Source of the DNA: CAWHBO01 sp963827735
GTDB lineage: Bacteria; Patescibacteriota; Patescibacteriia; Patescibacteriales; UBA12075
Length of the DNA: 64,000 bases
Reading direction: 5' to 3'
NCBI GenBank assembly: GCA_963827735.1
Contig: CAWHBO010000003.1
Span: 62,001 to 126,000, forward strand
Shown: one piece after another, positions 8,005 to 16,393 of the stretch
Position numbering within the stretch: the stretch's first letter is position 1
How the letters are laid out: each line of letters starts with the position of its first letter
Position numbers and translations under genes: made by a program
The notes under the pieces: model-generated
Database searches by the model: none
What the model was told of the DNA's origin: nothing
The model's input: only the letters and a program-made list of their open reading frames with translations

Positions 8005-9129
8005 CTAAAATTTGCCCAATTCAACCACCTTGACGATCGTCTTATCCCCTCGCCTGATCTTCAAGCCAATTTTGCTTCCCGGCTTATAATTTTGCAAAAC
8101 CGAAAGCAAAGTTTTTTTACCGTCAATCTTGATGGCGTTGATCTCAAAAATTATGTCGCCGTCTTTTATCCCGGCCAGGTCCGCCGGCGATCCGGAAACG
8201 ATCGCGCTGGTTGCATCATCTCCGGTATATACCCAAGCGCCGTAATCCAGGGAGAGCTTGTTTTCCTCGGCTACCACCGGATCAATCATGACATACGAAA
8301 GCCCGAGTTTGGGACGGACAATTTTTCCGATTTCTTTTACTGATCTTATAACCGGCTTGGCGTCATTGACCGGTATCGCGAAACCGATGGCCGATCCAGA
8401 TTCGTCAATCGCCACGTTGATACCCGCCAGCTGGCCTTTTAAATTTATCAAAGGGCCGCCGGAATTGCCCAGATTTATTTCCGCATCTGTTTGGATGATG
8501 TTGCTCAGATTGTCTTGCTTGCCGGTGGACAAATCATTGGCGGTTAAAGATCTTCCGAGCCCGCTGACGATGCCTTTGGTCGCGCTGTTTCTGTATCTTC
8601 CCAAAGCATTGCCGATCGCTATAACAGTGGTTCCGACTTGCAGGTCATCGCTGTTGCCCAATTCCACAAAAGGTAAATTTTTATCAAAAATCTTTAAGAT
8701 CGCCAAATCATTCAAGGGGTCGGAATCAATGTACTGGGCATAATACTTCTTTCCGGAATTAAGGATGATCCTGAATTCCTTATCTTTCATAAGCGGCTCC
8801 ACCACGTGCTTGTTGGTCATGATCAGCCCGTCGGAACTGATGAGAAAACCTGTGCCGCTTCCTTGCGCCACTTTTTCGGTCGTTGTTGATCTTTCTTTGG
8901 TGTTCAAATCATACGTTAAAACATTTTTTTGGCCATAAACAATGATGGTTACGGTTGCGGGAATGACTTTGTTAATCGCTTGAATGGTAAGCTGCTGCTC
9001 GTCCATGTTTAAATCAACGGCGCTTAGGCTGCGGCTATTCATAGTGCCGGCTCCGAAAGCGATAAATATGAGAAGAAAAATAGAAAACAACCCAAAGAAT
9101 CTTTTTGATTTAAGATGGTTTGCAAGCAT
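8005..9129 (-). CDS. HtrA/DegP-like serine protease, membrane-anchored, one PDZ domain
   Basis: Product of 374 residues. One N-terminal membrane segment (about 11-28) anchors it outside the membrane. The trypsin-like domain carries the full triad: His in TNKHVVE, Asp in LNDLAIL, Ser in GNSGGPL. A single PDZ domain follows (VYTGDDATSAIVSGSPADLAGIKDGDIIFEIN). Family role: degradation or refolding of damaged envelope proteins. It stands just downstream of dnaJ, so the cluster combines cytoplasmic and envelope protein quality control, but a 170-base repeat-filled gap makes co-transcription uncertain. Standard length for one-PDZ HtrA proteins. Confidence 0.93.
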   Translation of the reverse strand: MLANHLKSKRFFGLFSIFLLIFIAFGAGTMNSRSLSAVDLNMDEQQLTIQAINKVIPATVTIIVYGQKNVLTYDLNTKERSTTTEKVAQGSGTGFLISSDGLIMTNKHVVEPLMKDKEFRIILNSGKKYYAQYIDSDPLNDLAILKIFDKNLPFVELGNSDDLQVGTTVIAIGNALGRYRNSATKGIVSGLGRSLTANDLSTGKQDNLSNIIQTDAEINLGNSGGPLINLKGQLAGINVAIDESGSAIGFAIPVNDAKPVIRSVKEIGKIVRPKLGLSYVMIDPVVAEENKLSLDYGAWVYTGDDATSAIVSGSPADLAGIKDGDIIFEINAIKIDGKKTLLSVLQNYKPGSKIGLKIRRGDKTIVKVVELGKF

Positions 9130-9159
9130 ATGGTTATATATTTAAAAAGTAAAATATCA

Positions 9160-9295
9160 AATACCAAATGACAAATTTCAAATAAATCCCAATGACCAAA
9201 ATTCTAAATTCAAATAATAATGTTTAAAATTTTTGAATTTGGGATTTTGAATTTATTTGTAGTTTGGTGCTTGAAGTTTGGAATTTATCTAAATT
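9160..9295. repeat. Dispersed A/T-rich repeat of the 'AAATTTGTCATTTG' family
   Basis: Alternating units like AAATGACAAATTTC, AAATAAATCCCAATG, TTTGGGATTTTGAATTT and TTTGGTGCTTGAAG. Very similar strings occur at 14885-15090, 29640-29762, 59440-59500 and, inside a gene, 62877-62942. Both orientations are present, so it can fold on itself. No coding potential. Confidence 0.7.
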
Positions 9296-9300
9296 TATAG

Positions 9301-10395
9301 CTAAGCGTTCAATTCTTTCAACAACTCCCTCTGTTTCCTGTTCAACCCCGTCGGTGTCTTTACGGAAACCTTCACGAAATGGTCGCCTCTTCCGCCGCCG
9401 TTTAAACGGGTGATGCCTTTGCCGCGCAATTTAAAGACCGTTTCCGATTGAGTGCCATCGGGAATTTTGAGCTTCACGATTCCGTCTACGGTCAGAACAT
9501 CCAGACTTCCGCCCAAAGCCGCGTCGGCGAATCCGATCTGCGAGGTTGTCCTGATGTCATATCCATCCCGGATAAAGCGCTTATCGGGACTGACTTTTAT
9601 TTTTAAATATAAATCGCCGGCCGGAGTTCCTTTTTCTCCCGCCTCGCCTTGTCCGCTCAAACGGATCGTTTCACCATCATTGATGCCGGCAGGAATCTTG
9701 ATTTTAAGCTTGACTGAGTCCATGAAGGTTCCCGAACCTCCGCATTTTGAACATTTTTTGTCATACGTCTTGCCTTCGCCGCCGCAATCATCGCACTCGG
9801 CTTGAACTTGCATGTTCCCAAGAATCGTCCTTTGCACTCTGGTCACTCTGCCCGCCCCCCCGCAGACTTTGCAGGTTTCAATCTTTGAGCCCGGTTCCGC
9901 CTGATGGCCGTGACAGCGATCGCATTGGATCTTTTTTCTGAAATTCAATTCTTTTTCCGTACCGAAAACAGCCTCCATAAAACTTACACTCACGGAAGTC
10001 TGCATGTCCGCGCCTTTGCTATGGCCTCTTGCTCTTTGATTGGAGCGCGAACCGAAGCCGAAAATGTCCCCGAAACCGCCAAACATATCGCCTAGGTCGT
10101 CCATGTTGATGTTAAAGCCGTTGGCGCTTCCGGAAAAATCCCTGAAGCCGTCAAAGCCGGAAAATCCGCCCTGGCCTTGAGCGCTTTCAAAAGACGAACC
10201 GAACTGGTCGTACTGCGCGCGCTTCTTGGCGTCGCCCAAGACCTGATAAGCCTCGTTGATCTCCTTGAACTTGGCCTCATCGCCGGTTGACTTATCCGGA
10301 TGGAATTGATGCGCTTTTTTGCGGAAAGCTTTCTTGATCTCATCCTGGCTCGCGCCTTTGCCGATGTCTAGTGTTTTGTAGTAGTCTTTACCCAT
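9301..10395 (-). CDS. dnaJ: Chaperone protein DnaJ
   Basis: Product of 364 residues, the full type I Hsp40 layout. J domain at 1-66 with the HPD motif in HQFHPDKS; Gly/Phe-rich linker (about 75-125); zinc domain with four CxxC pairs (CDRC, CKVC, CDDC, CSKC, about 150-215); then the substrate-binding C-terminal part. The first zinc repeat reads CDRCHGHQ, not CxxCxGxG, a small departure that leaves the zinc ligands intact. Role: delivers unfolded clients to DnaK and stimulates its ATPase. It lies downstream of dnaK and the DUF3467 gene on the same strand, but the gap of about 100 bases is packed with repeats. Confidence 0.97.
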   Translation of the reverse strand: MGKDYYKTLDIGKGASQDEIKKAFRKKAHQFHPDKSTGDEAKFKEINEAYQVLGDAKKRAQYDQFGSSFESAQGQGGFSGFDGFRDFSGSANGFNINMDDLGDMFGGFGDIFGFGSRSNQRARGHSKGADMQTSVSVSFMEAVFGTEKELNFRKKIQCDRCHGHQAEPGSKIETCKVCGGAGRVTRVQRTILGNMQVQAECDDCGGEGKTYDKKCSKCGGSGTFMDSVKLKIKIPAGINDGETIRLSGQGEAGEKGTPAGDLYLKIKVSPDKRFIRDGYDIRTTSQIGFADAALGGSLDVLTVDGIVKLKIPDGTQSETVFKLRGKGITRLNGGGRGDHFVKVSVKTPTGLNRKQRELLKELNA

Positions 10396-10396
10396 A

Positions 10397-10493
10397 AAAT
10401 GTGGCGCTAATCCGCTAATAAATGCTAATCCGCGAATTGCGAATAAATATTAGCGATTAGCAGATTCGCATTTATTCGCATATTAGCGTCATA
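10397..10493. repeat. Dispersed TAGC repeat (GCTAATCCGC / GCGGATTAGC family)
   Basis: Composed of GCTAATCCGCTAATAAATGC, then GCGATTAGCAGATTCGC and CGCATATTAGCGTCATAC. The two halves are partly complementary and can form a hairpin. The same units recur at 31417-31465, 31866-31960, 32540-32637 and 38618-38663, always next to a gene end. Confidence 0.75.
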
Positions 10494-10494
10494 C

Positions 10495-10785
10495 CTACCC
10501 CTTAAACCCAATCTCCTTCCCCTCCGGCGCATCGGATATCTTTATCTGTCCGAACTGGTCTTCGTACTTCTTAAGATTGTCTTGCATGGCCGCGATCATC
10601 CGCTTGTAATGTCCCGGAGAGGTGATGATCTTTCCGGTGACACGGCCGGAACCGCCCATGATGTTTAAAAACATCATTTGAAATTCGTCATTGTTATGAT
10701 TCACCTGCATCGCATTGGCATATTCCGCTCCCGGAATGTTATCCGCAATCTTGATTTGATTGGCTTCCTGCTTTTGTTCTGGCAT
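10495..10785 (-). CDS. DUF3467 family protein
   Basis: From ATG 10785 the product is 96 residues; the frame stays open for 22 more codons upstream but those read as low-complexity. Recognised by the DUF3467 core: PGAEYANAMQVNHNNDEF, a hydrophobic strand FQMMFLNIM, and RVTGKIITSPGHYKRMIAAMQDNLKKYE. Small cytoplasmic protein of unknown function found in many bacteria. It sits between dnaK and dnaJ, which may reflect co-regulation with chaperones, though no link is known to me. No Shine-Dalgarno site. Confidence 0.85.
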   Translation of the reverse strand: MPEQKQEANQIKIADNIPGAEYANAMQVNHNNDEFQMMFLNIMGGSGRVTGKIITSPGHYKRMIAAMQDNLKKYEDQFGQIKISDAPEGKEIGFKG

Positions 10786-10917
10786 ATTTTTATTATTAGA
10801 TAATGTATATGAAAAAACTTTATTTCTGGTATTGTTATACTCCCGATTCACCAGAATTTACCAAGCCCAACCGGCTGCCCGAACAAATCAGGCAACCTAT
10901 GGAAACACTTCTATCTT

Positions 10918-10975
10918 CTTCTTTCTTATTTTTCTTATTTTTCTTATTTTTCTTATTTTTCTTATTTTATTTAAC
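10918..10975. repeat. Tandem TTTTTCTTA-type repeat at the 3' end of dnaK
   Basis: About five copies of TTATTTTTC in a row that run up to and across the dnaK stop. Similar T/C-rich strings are at 13345-13382 and 22805-22890. On the minus strand this is an A/G-rich run and not an intrinsic terminator. Confidence 0.7.
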
Positions 10976-12850
10976 AACCTCCCCCTCAACCGTTTCCCCC
11001 TCTTTCTTTTCTTGCTCAGGCTGCTTGTCCTCCGGAGCTTCAGCGGAGGAGGACTGATACATGGCCGCTCCGATCCTCTGCGCCACCTGGCTCATTTCTT
11101 CCAAGCTTTTCTTTAGCTCTTCGGAACTGGCGGTATCTTTGATCTTTTTCAAAGCTTCCACTTTTTCTTCCAATTCTTTCTTGTCTTCCGGCTTCATCTT
11201 GTCGCCGGATTCTTTGAGGAGCTTTTCAGTCGTGGTCACAACTGTTTCCGCCTGGTTTTTTATCTCAATCGCTTCTTTCTTTTTCTTATCTTCATCGGCA
11301 TGGGCTTCGGCATCTTTTTTCATTTTCTCAATTTCCTCCTGGCTTAAGCCGGATGAGGCGGTGATCACAATTTTCTGCTCTTTTCCGGAGGCCTTATCCA
11401 GCGCTTTGACATTGAGGATCCCGTTGGCGTCAATATCAAAACTTACTTCAATCTGCGGAATGCCTCTCGGTGCCGGCGGAATCCCGTCCAAAATGAATCT
11501 GCCCAAAGTCTTGTTGTCGGCTGCCATCGCGCGCTCGCCTTGGACCACGTGAATCTCCACGCTGGTCTGGTTGTCGGCGGCGGTTGAAAACACTTGCGAC
11601 TTTGAAGTCGGAATCGTCGTGTTCCTATTAATCAGAGGCGTCGCGATGTTGCCCAGCGTCTCAATCCCGAGAGTCAGAGGCGTCACATCCAAAAGCAAAA
11701 TATCTTTGACATCGCCTTGCAAAACGCCGGCCTGAACAGCGGCGCCCAAGGCGACCACTTCGTCCGGGTTGACTCCCAAATTCGGCTCTTTGCCAAAAAA
11801 TTCTTTGACTGTTTTTTGGACCAATGGCATGCGGGTCATACCTCCCACCATGATGATCTCTTCAATGTCTTTCATTTCCAACTTCGCGTCCCGCAAAGCG
11901 TCGCGGCAGGGCTTTAAAGTTTTTTCCACCAAATCTCCCACCAGTTCTTCCAGCTTGGCGCGAGTCATTTTCATGACCAGATGTTTCGGCCCGTTCTGGT
12001 CAGTGGTTATGAACGGCTGGTTGATTTCCGACTCCATGGTCGTGGAAAGCTCAATCTTGGCTTTTTCCGCCGCTTCTTTTATCCTCTGCAAAGCCAAGGT
12101 ATCTTTTGATAAATCAATCCCCTGGTCTTTCTTGAATTCATCCACGATATAAGCGATCAAAATCTGGTCAAAATCTTCTCCCCCAAGATGCGTGTCGCCG
12201 TTGGTGGAATTGACTTCCACAGTATCTTCAGAAACCTCAAGAATGGAAATATCAAAAGTTCCGCCTCCGAGGTCATAAACCGCGATCCTCTGTCCTTGTT
12301 TTTTTCTGTCAAACCCGTATGCCAAAGCGGCGGCCGTCGGTTCATTGATGATTCTTTTGACATCAAGGCCGGCAATTTTTCCGGCTTCTTTCGTGGCCTG
12401 TCTCTGGGAATCATTAAAATAAGCCGGCACGGTTATCACCGCTTCGGTTATCTTTTCGCCCAATTTCGCTTCCGCATCGGTTTTCAGTTTTGAAAGCACC
12501 ATGGCGGAAATTTCTTGCGGAGTGTATTCCTTATCCCCCATTTTCACTTTCACGCCCTCGCCCGCCGGAATCACTTTAAAAGACGCGTTGGCGGAATCTC
12601 TTTTCACTTCTTCGTCGCTGAATTTGCGTCCGATGAATCTTTTTATGGCATGGATCGTGTTTTCCGGATTGGTCACCGCCTGCCTTTTAGCGGTCTGCCC
12701 CACCAAGCGCTCTCCGTTCTTGGAGATGGCCACGATGGACGGCGTCGTGCGGTTTCCTTCCGCATTTTCCAAAATCCTCGGCTGTCCGCCTTCAATGATC
12801 GCCATCGCCGAATTGGTCGTACCCAAATCAATTCCCAATATTTTTGACAT
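10967..12850 (-). CDS. dnaK: Chaperone protein DnaK (Hsp70)
   Basis: Product of 627 residues. ATPase domain opens with IGIDLGTTNS-type sequence (residues 4-13) and contains PAYFNDSQRQATKEAG, GGGTFDISIL and GGMTRMP; linker DVTPLTLGIE; substrate domain up to about 505 and helical lid after it. Ends in a Glu/Lys-rich tail. Residues near 598-607 (SSSAEAPEDK) are encoded by a copy of the dispersed repeat also found three times in secA, so the tail has been altered by repeat insertion. Works with DnaJ and GrpE encoded nearby. No CIRCE element is seen directly upstream; the 5' region carries TAACGCATAACG repeats. Confidence 0.98.
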   Translation of the reverse strand: MSKILGIDLGTTNSAMAIIEGGQPRILENAEGNRTTPSIVAISKNGERLVGQTAKRQAVTNPENTIHAIKRFIGRKFSDEEVKRDSANASFKVIPAGEGVKVKMGDKEYTPQEISAMVLSKLKTDAEAKLGEKITEAVITVPAYFNDSQRQATKEAGKIAGLDVKRIINEPTAAALAYGFDRKKQGQRIAVYDLGGGTFDISILEVSEDTVEVNSTNGDTHLGGEDFDQILIAYIVDEFKKDQGIDLSKDTLALQRIKEAAEKAKIELSTTMESEINQPFITTDQNGPKHLVMKMTRAKLEELVGDLVEKTLKPCRDALRDAKLEMKDIEEIIMVGGMTRMPLVQKTVKEFFGKEPNLGVNPDEVVALGAAVQAGVLQGDVKDILLLDVTPLTLGIETLGNIATPLINRNTTIPTSKSQVFSTAADNQTSVEIHVVQGERAMAADNKTLGRFILDGIPPAPRGIPQIEVSFDIDANGILNVKALDKASGKEQKIVITASSGLSQEEIEKMKKDAEAHADEDKKKKEAIEIKNQAETVVTTTEKLLKESGDKMKPEDKKELEEKVEALKKIKDTASSEELKKSLEEMSQVAQRIGAAMYQSSSAEAPEDKQPEQEKKEGETVEGEVVK

Positions 12851-12914
12851 AAATTTTAGCTCATAACTCGTAACGCATAACGCATAACGAACTATGTGTA
12901 AATTATTATTATTA

Positions 12915-12943
12915 TTGACTTTTAATTTTTTATGTTATATTAT
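12915..12943 (+). promoter_or_regulatory. Sigma70-type promoter of the 84-residue gene
   Basis: TTGACT (12915-12920), 17-base spacer, TATTAT (12938-12943), about 38 bases before the start codon. The clean promoter, ribosome site and terminator make this a self-contained transcription unit between two minus-strand genes. Confidence 0.7.
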
Positions 12944-12981
12944 TACAAAAAAATAAATTCTAACAAAAAGGAGGAAATTTC

Positions 12982-13236
12982 ATGAGTTCCAAAGAAAAAG
13001 TGTCAAAGGATAGGCTTTTAGGCTTAAAAAGAAAATTGGATGGGAAACTGCAGGGAAATTTTTCAAAAGGACAAATTGGAAAAATGAAATCAGGCATCAA
13101 CCAAATTGACCGGCTGATCGGCAACGCTCGATCAGACTACATTGAATTAACCCCCGGTCAGCTAAGCTCCTTAGAAAATCTTTCGGAGCTTCAAGCAAAC
13201 AGTCGCTCTGTGGCACACTCAAACCATTACTGGTAA
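12982..13236 (+). CDS. Small basic protein of unknown function
   Basis: Product of 84 residues, rich in Lys, Ser and Leu (LLGLKRKLDGKLQGNFSKG), with no membrane segment or recognised domain; probably a cytoplasmic helical protein. Reality is supported by a strong Shine-Dalgarno AAAGGAGG seven to eight bases before ATG, a good promoter and an intrinsic terminator. It is one of a set of orphan genes in this window with such signals, in contrast to the housekeeping genes, and interrupts the heat-shock cluster in the opposite orientation. Confidence 0.75.
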   Translation: MSSKEKVSKDRLLGLKRKLDGKLQGNFSKGQIGKMKSGINQIDRLIGNARSDYIELTPGQLSSLENLSELQANSRSVAHSNHYW

Positions 13237-13261
13237 TGCCCGAATAAATCTATATCTTCCG

Positions 13262-13298
13262 CCTTGGAGACGCATATGTTTCCAAGGTTCTTTTTTTA
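13262..13298 (+). terminator. Rho-independent terminator of the 84-residue gene
   Basis: Stem CCTTGGA (13262-13268) / TCCAAGG (13281-13287) followed by TTC and seven T. Confidence 0.85.
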
Positions 13299-13382
13299 TT
13301 TACAAATCCGAATATCCCAATTTCCTAATTTCCCAATTTCCTTGTATCCAATTCTTCTCGTTCTTATTTTTCTTTTTATTTT

Positions 13383-14351
13383 TTAATCAATCCTCACCGA
13401 CTCAATCAGCTTCACAAAATCCTGCAAGCTGAACATCCCGAAATCAGAATTGACGAATGATACCGCTGAATAAATTCCGCTCTTCAAGTTGAGCACCACC
13501 ATGATGTTTTCTCCGATATCAACGGGCAAGCCGTCTCCCTCTTGGCTGATGACAAAGCTTTTTTTCTCAAGCAGCAACGCCGTACCACTGTTGAAATTGA
13601 TTACCTTAGCCGGATCAACTTCAAACTCCTGTCCCTTGTTCGGACCCAAGACAAAATATTTATTATTTTTCTGGACAAAACCCTTAAGCTCAAAAGTTTT
13701 TACGGTATCAGTGGAGGTTTTGGCATACGCCTTATCAACTCCGCCAAAAACGAACTTATCGTTATTTTCAAAAACGGCCGTAAAAGCAGTGCTGCTGGCA
13801 TTGGTGGTCGTGGCGACCGTGATGGATCCAAAAGCAGCCGGGTACTCAAAGCTCATCCCCATATCGGCATTGGCATATTCTTTTTTCGCTCCAATGAGCA
13901 AAGCCGCTTTCCTGGCCAGATCATCCAGGGCCTGTTTGGTTTCCGCCTCTTTGGCTTCAAATCCGGTCAATTTCAAATTCAAGCTGGAAAGCTGTTCTTC
14001 CAAACTGGATTTTATGCTGGCTGTTTCTCCTTTTGATTCTTCCACTTTTTTCTCAGCCGTCTTGCTTTGCAGAGCATAAACGATTCCCCCGACAACCACG
14101 GCTGTCACTGCCACTGAAATCAAAATCTGAAAAAATCCGCCCTGGGCTTTCGGCGATTTCCTGCCTGGAGTTTCAGTCTTACGCGCTTTTGCCTCGCTTA
14201 CTTTGTTGCTTTCTTGTTTTTTTGTTTTTTTTACTTTTGGCTTTATCGCTTTCTTTTCTTCCGAAACAATTTCCTTTTCGCGCTTCTCTTCCGCGCTGGC
14301 TTCAGAAATGTTGTTTACAGGTATGTTTACTCCATCCATTTTGTTTGACAT
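13383..14351 (-). CDS. Membrane-anchored protein with coiled coil, unknown function
   Basis: Product of 322 residues. The first 70 are cytoplasmic, very Lys/Glu-rich (KKAIKPKVKKTKKQ). A single membrane helix (about 72-92, QILISVAVTAVVVGGIVYAL) is followed by an extracytoplasmic coiled coil (about 98-145, SLEEQLSSLNLKLTGFEAKEAE) and a C-terminal domain starting NADMGMSFEYPAAFG, a pattern seen in many secreted CPR proteins. No enzyme motif. It lies 19 bases after hsp20 in the same direction, so it may belong to the stress transcription unit. The function is unknown. Confidence 0.75.
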   Translation of the reverse strand: MSNKMDGVNIPVNNISEASAEEKREKEIVSEEKKAIKPKVKKTKKQESNKVSEAKARKTETPGRKSPKAQGGFFQILISVAVTAVVVGGIVYALQSKTAEKKVEESKGETASIKSSLEEQLSSLNLKLTGFEAKEAETKQALDDLARKAALLIGAKKEYANADMGMSFEYPAAFGSITVATTTNASSTAFTAVFENNDKFVFGGVDKAYAKTSTDTVKTFELKGFVQKNNKYFVLGPNKGQEFEVDPAKVINFNSGTALLLEKKSFVISQEGDGLPVDIGENIMVVLNLKSGIYSAVSFVNSDFGMFSLQDFVKLIESVRID

Positions 14352-14370
14352 ATAAGATATAAGTTAGCTG

Positions 14371-14805
14371 TTATTTTGATTTGGTTTCAATTTTTATGGT
14401 TTTCGGTTTCTCTGCCGCAGCTTTGGGGATAGAGATCTTGAGCACGCCGTCTTCCGCCACTGCCTTGGCGTCATTTCCGGAAACATGAGCCGGCAGCTGT
14501 ACGCTGCGGTAAAAGCTTCCGCGCCTGATCTCTTTGCGGTAATAGTTCTTGTCTTCCACTTCACTCTTCTTTTCGCTTTCGCCTTTGATGCTCAGAGTGT
14601 CGTTCTCAATGGAAATGCTTACTTTGTCGGGGTCAATACCCGCCAACTGGGTTTCCACGATCACATTGTCTTTATCTTCATACATATCAATCGCGGGCGT
14701 AAACCCTGATTGATGTCTTTGAAAACCGAGTCCCGGCCATTCTTCCATCATTTTATCCATATCCTCAAATGGCTCCAGGAAAGGCGTCCATTTTATTAAA
14801 GCCAT
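14371..14805 (-). CDS. Hsp20-family small heat shock protein
   Basis: From ATG 14805 the product is 144 residues, the usual size; the frame extends 29 codons further up but that part is unlike the family. The alpha-crystallin domain spans about 37-140: PAIDMYEDKDNVIVETQLAGIDPDKVSISIENDTLSIKGE, then YYRKEIRRGSFYRSVQLP and GVLKISIPKA, all standard. Holds unfolding proteins in a refoldable state for DnaK. Located between grpE and the membrane protein gene in the stress cluster. Confidence 0.95.
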   Translation of the reverse strand: MALIKWTPFLEPFEDMDKMMEEWPGLGFQRHQSGFTPAIDMYEDKDNVIVETQLAGIDPDKVSISIENDTLSIKGESEKKSEVEDKNYYRKEIRRGSFYRSVQLPAHVSGNDAKAVAEDGVLKISIPKAAAEKPKTIKIETKSK

Positions 14806-14884
14806 ATATTTGTATTGCCACGCTCTATGATTTATCAGGCGAATCCTGGTAACATCAAGTGCGAGACGGATTAAAATGTTTTTA

Positions 14885-15090
14885 AATTCCAAATCTCAAA
14901 TCACAAATTACAAATAATATCAAAATAATAAATTTGAAACAAAAAATATTTTTTTATTAAAATTCAGTTTTTAGTTTTGGGATTTGTTTTGAATTTTGAA
15001 ATTTGAATTTCAGATTTATTTGAAATCCCGTAAAGGACACGCGGTCCCAACGGGACTTTTCGGGTTTGGTGCTTGTGATTTGGAATTTAT
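14885..15090. repeat. Dispersed A/T-rich repeat with a nested hairpin
   Basis: Between grpE and hsp20. Units such as CAAATCTCAAATCACAAATT, TTTTGGGATTTG and TTTGGTGCTTGTGATTTGG match the repeats at 9160 and 29640. In it, 15027-15062 holds a G/C-rich nested palindrome (CCCGTAAAGGAC...GTCCCAACGGGAC...CGGG) that could form a stable hairpin in the grpE-hsp20 message and weaken read-through. Confidence 0.7.
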
Positions 15091-15650
15091 TCTAGGATAA
15101 CTCTCGCCGGCACAATCACTTTCCCTCTCAAAACATAACCTCTCTTAACAGTCTTACCAACCTTCTCTCCTTTTCCTTCAACCGCTTCCATGGTTCTGGG
15201 GTCAAATTCCTTGCCGGTCGGATCAATCTCTTCCACTCCCATATTTTTCAAAACATCGGAAAATTGCTTGACCACGTATTTGATCCCTTCCCCCCATCCA
15301 TGATTACGCGCGCTTTCGTCTATATGTTCAAAGGAAATTACCAGGTGGTCATAAACAGGAATGATCTCAAGTATCAGCTGTTCATTGGCAAATTTCGCGA
15401 ATTCCGCCTTTTCTTCCGCTGTCCGCTTTAAAAGATTCTGAAAATCAGCCAAAGCCAATTTGTACTTATGCTCCAGCTCTTTTTTCTCATCTTCTATATC
15501 ATCACATTCATCATTCTTCGCATTACTACTATCAGCGTTATCAGCGACATCAGAGTAATCAGCGTTTATTTTTTTTTCTTCTTGTTCTTCTTGTTCTTCT
15601 TGTTCTTCTTGTTCTTCTTGTTCTTTTGTTTTACTTACATCTTTTTCCAT
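15087..15650 (-). CDS. grpE: GrpE, nucleotide exchange factor of DnaK
   Basis: Product of 187 residues. The core from about residue 50 matches GrpE: long helix (LEHKYKLALADFQNLLKRTAEEKAEFAKFA), LEIIPVYDHLVISFEHI, and the beta wing GVEEIDPTGKEFDPRTMEAV...RGYVLRGKVIVPARV. The N-terminus is odd: a pure Gln/Glu triplet repeat (EEQ, five or more copies) encoded by tandem TTCTTCTTG units, then NADYSDVADNADSS encoded by a copy of a dispersed ATCAGCG repeat (15525-15565). Both are repeat insertions in a disordered region. Follows hrcA by 23 bases, so it shares the CIRCE-controlled promoter. Confidence 0.95.
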   Translation of the reverse strand: MEKDVSKTKEQEEQEEQEEQEEQEEKKINADYSDVADNADSSNAKNDECDDIEDEKKELEHKYKLALADFQNLLKRTAEEKAEFAKFANEQLILEIIPVYDHLVISFEHIDESARNHGWGEGIKYVVKQFSDVLKNMGVEEIDPTGKEFDPRTMEAVEGKGEKVGKTVKRGYVLRGKVIVPARVILE

Positions 15651-15673
15651 AGTTTAAATGTATATTTCAAAAA

Positions 15674-16363
15674 TTATCTTTTCCCCTGAATGCTCTTCAA
15701 CACAAAATCCATAATCGCTAGATTCTTTTCATAGTCCATGCGCATGGGTCCCACGATGCCGAATAGGCCGATGTTGTCATTGTGCCGATATCTGGTCACC
15801 GTTGTCCCAAAGAATTCTCCGAAAGGATTATCTCTGCCGATCATCGCTTTCGGCTCATCTTCAACTTTATCAAAAATGCCGTTTATGATCTCATCCATCC
15901 GGTCAATGACCGATGAAACGTCGTACACCACTTCAATCTGAGAAAACTCCGGCTGTTGGAACAAATTTGAAATCCCCGTATAGTACAAATTGTGGCGGTG
16001 GAATGCCCAAAAAACCGCATTCTGCGCCAGGGCTGAAATCGTCTTGGCAGTATCTTTGAAACTCTGCTCATCTTTCCTTTCAAGCACTGCGGCCAAATCG
16101 TTTTCTTCCATCTTTCCAAGCTTTCTTCCTTTGATGCCGCTGATATGCTTCGCATAAGCCTTCTCCGTCGGAACTCTGCCGGCAGAAGTATGCGGCTGGA
16201 TGATATAGCCTTCTTCTTCCAAAGCCGCCATCTCGTTCCGGGCCGTGGCCGGCGAAATGTTCAGCTTGTATTTCTCAACCAAAACATTGGACCCCACAGG
16301 CGCGCCGGTCTTGATATACTCTTTGATTATCGTGTTAAGAATTGTCTCTTTCCGTTTGTCCAT
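15674..16363 (-). CDS. hrcA: Heat-shock repressor HrcA, short form
   Basis: Product of 229 residues, about 110 shorter than the classical HrcA. N-terminal winged helix (about 1-70: ILNTIIKEYIKTGAPVGSNVL, SPATARNEMAALEEEGYI, HTSAGRVPTEKAY) is intact and is the CIRCE-binding part. The C-terminal GAF-like domain is recognisable at GLFGIVGPMRMDYEKN and FGEFFGTTVTRYR, while the middle dimerisation region is reduced. Binds the CIRCE operator 40-70 bases upstream and thus represses itself and grpE; release on heat stress is the known mechanism. First gene of the stress cluster. Confidence 0.95.
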   Translation of the reverse strand: MDKRKETILNTIIKEYIKTGAPVGSNVLVEKYKLNISPATARNEMAALEEEGYIIQPHTSAGRVPTEKAYAKHISGIKGRKLGKMEENDLAAVLERKDEQSFKDTAKTISALAQNAVFWAFHRHNLYYTGISNLFQQPEFSQIEVVYDVSSVIDRMDEIINGIFDKVEDEPKAMIGRDNPFGEFFGTTVTRYRHNDNIGLFGIVGPMRMDYEKNLAIMDFVLKSIQGKR

Positions 16364-16393
16364 TGGATTTAATTAACCTTTTTCTATTTTTCT

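Noticed and set aside
10803..11057. 84-residue plus-strand frame after the DUF3467 gene
   Set aside because: It runs into the tandem TTTTTCTTA repeat and the dnaK 3' end on the other strand and has no ribosome site.
12862..12895. Second CIRCE element before dnaK
   Set aside because: The region has only TAACGCATAACG-type repeats; neither half of the CIRCE consensus is present.
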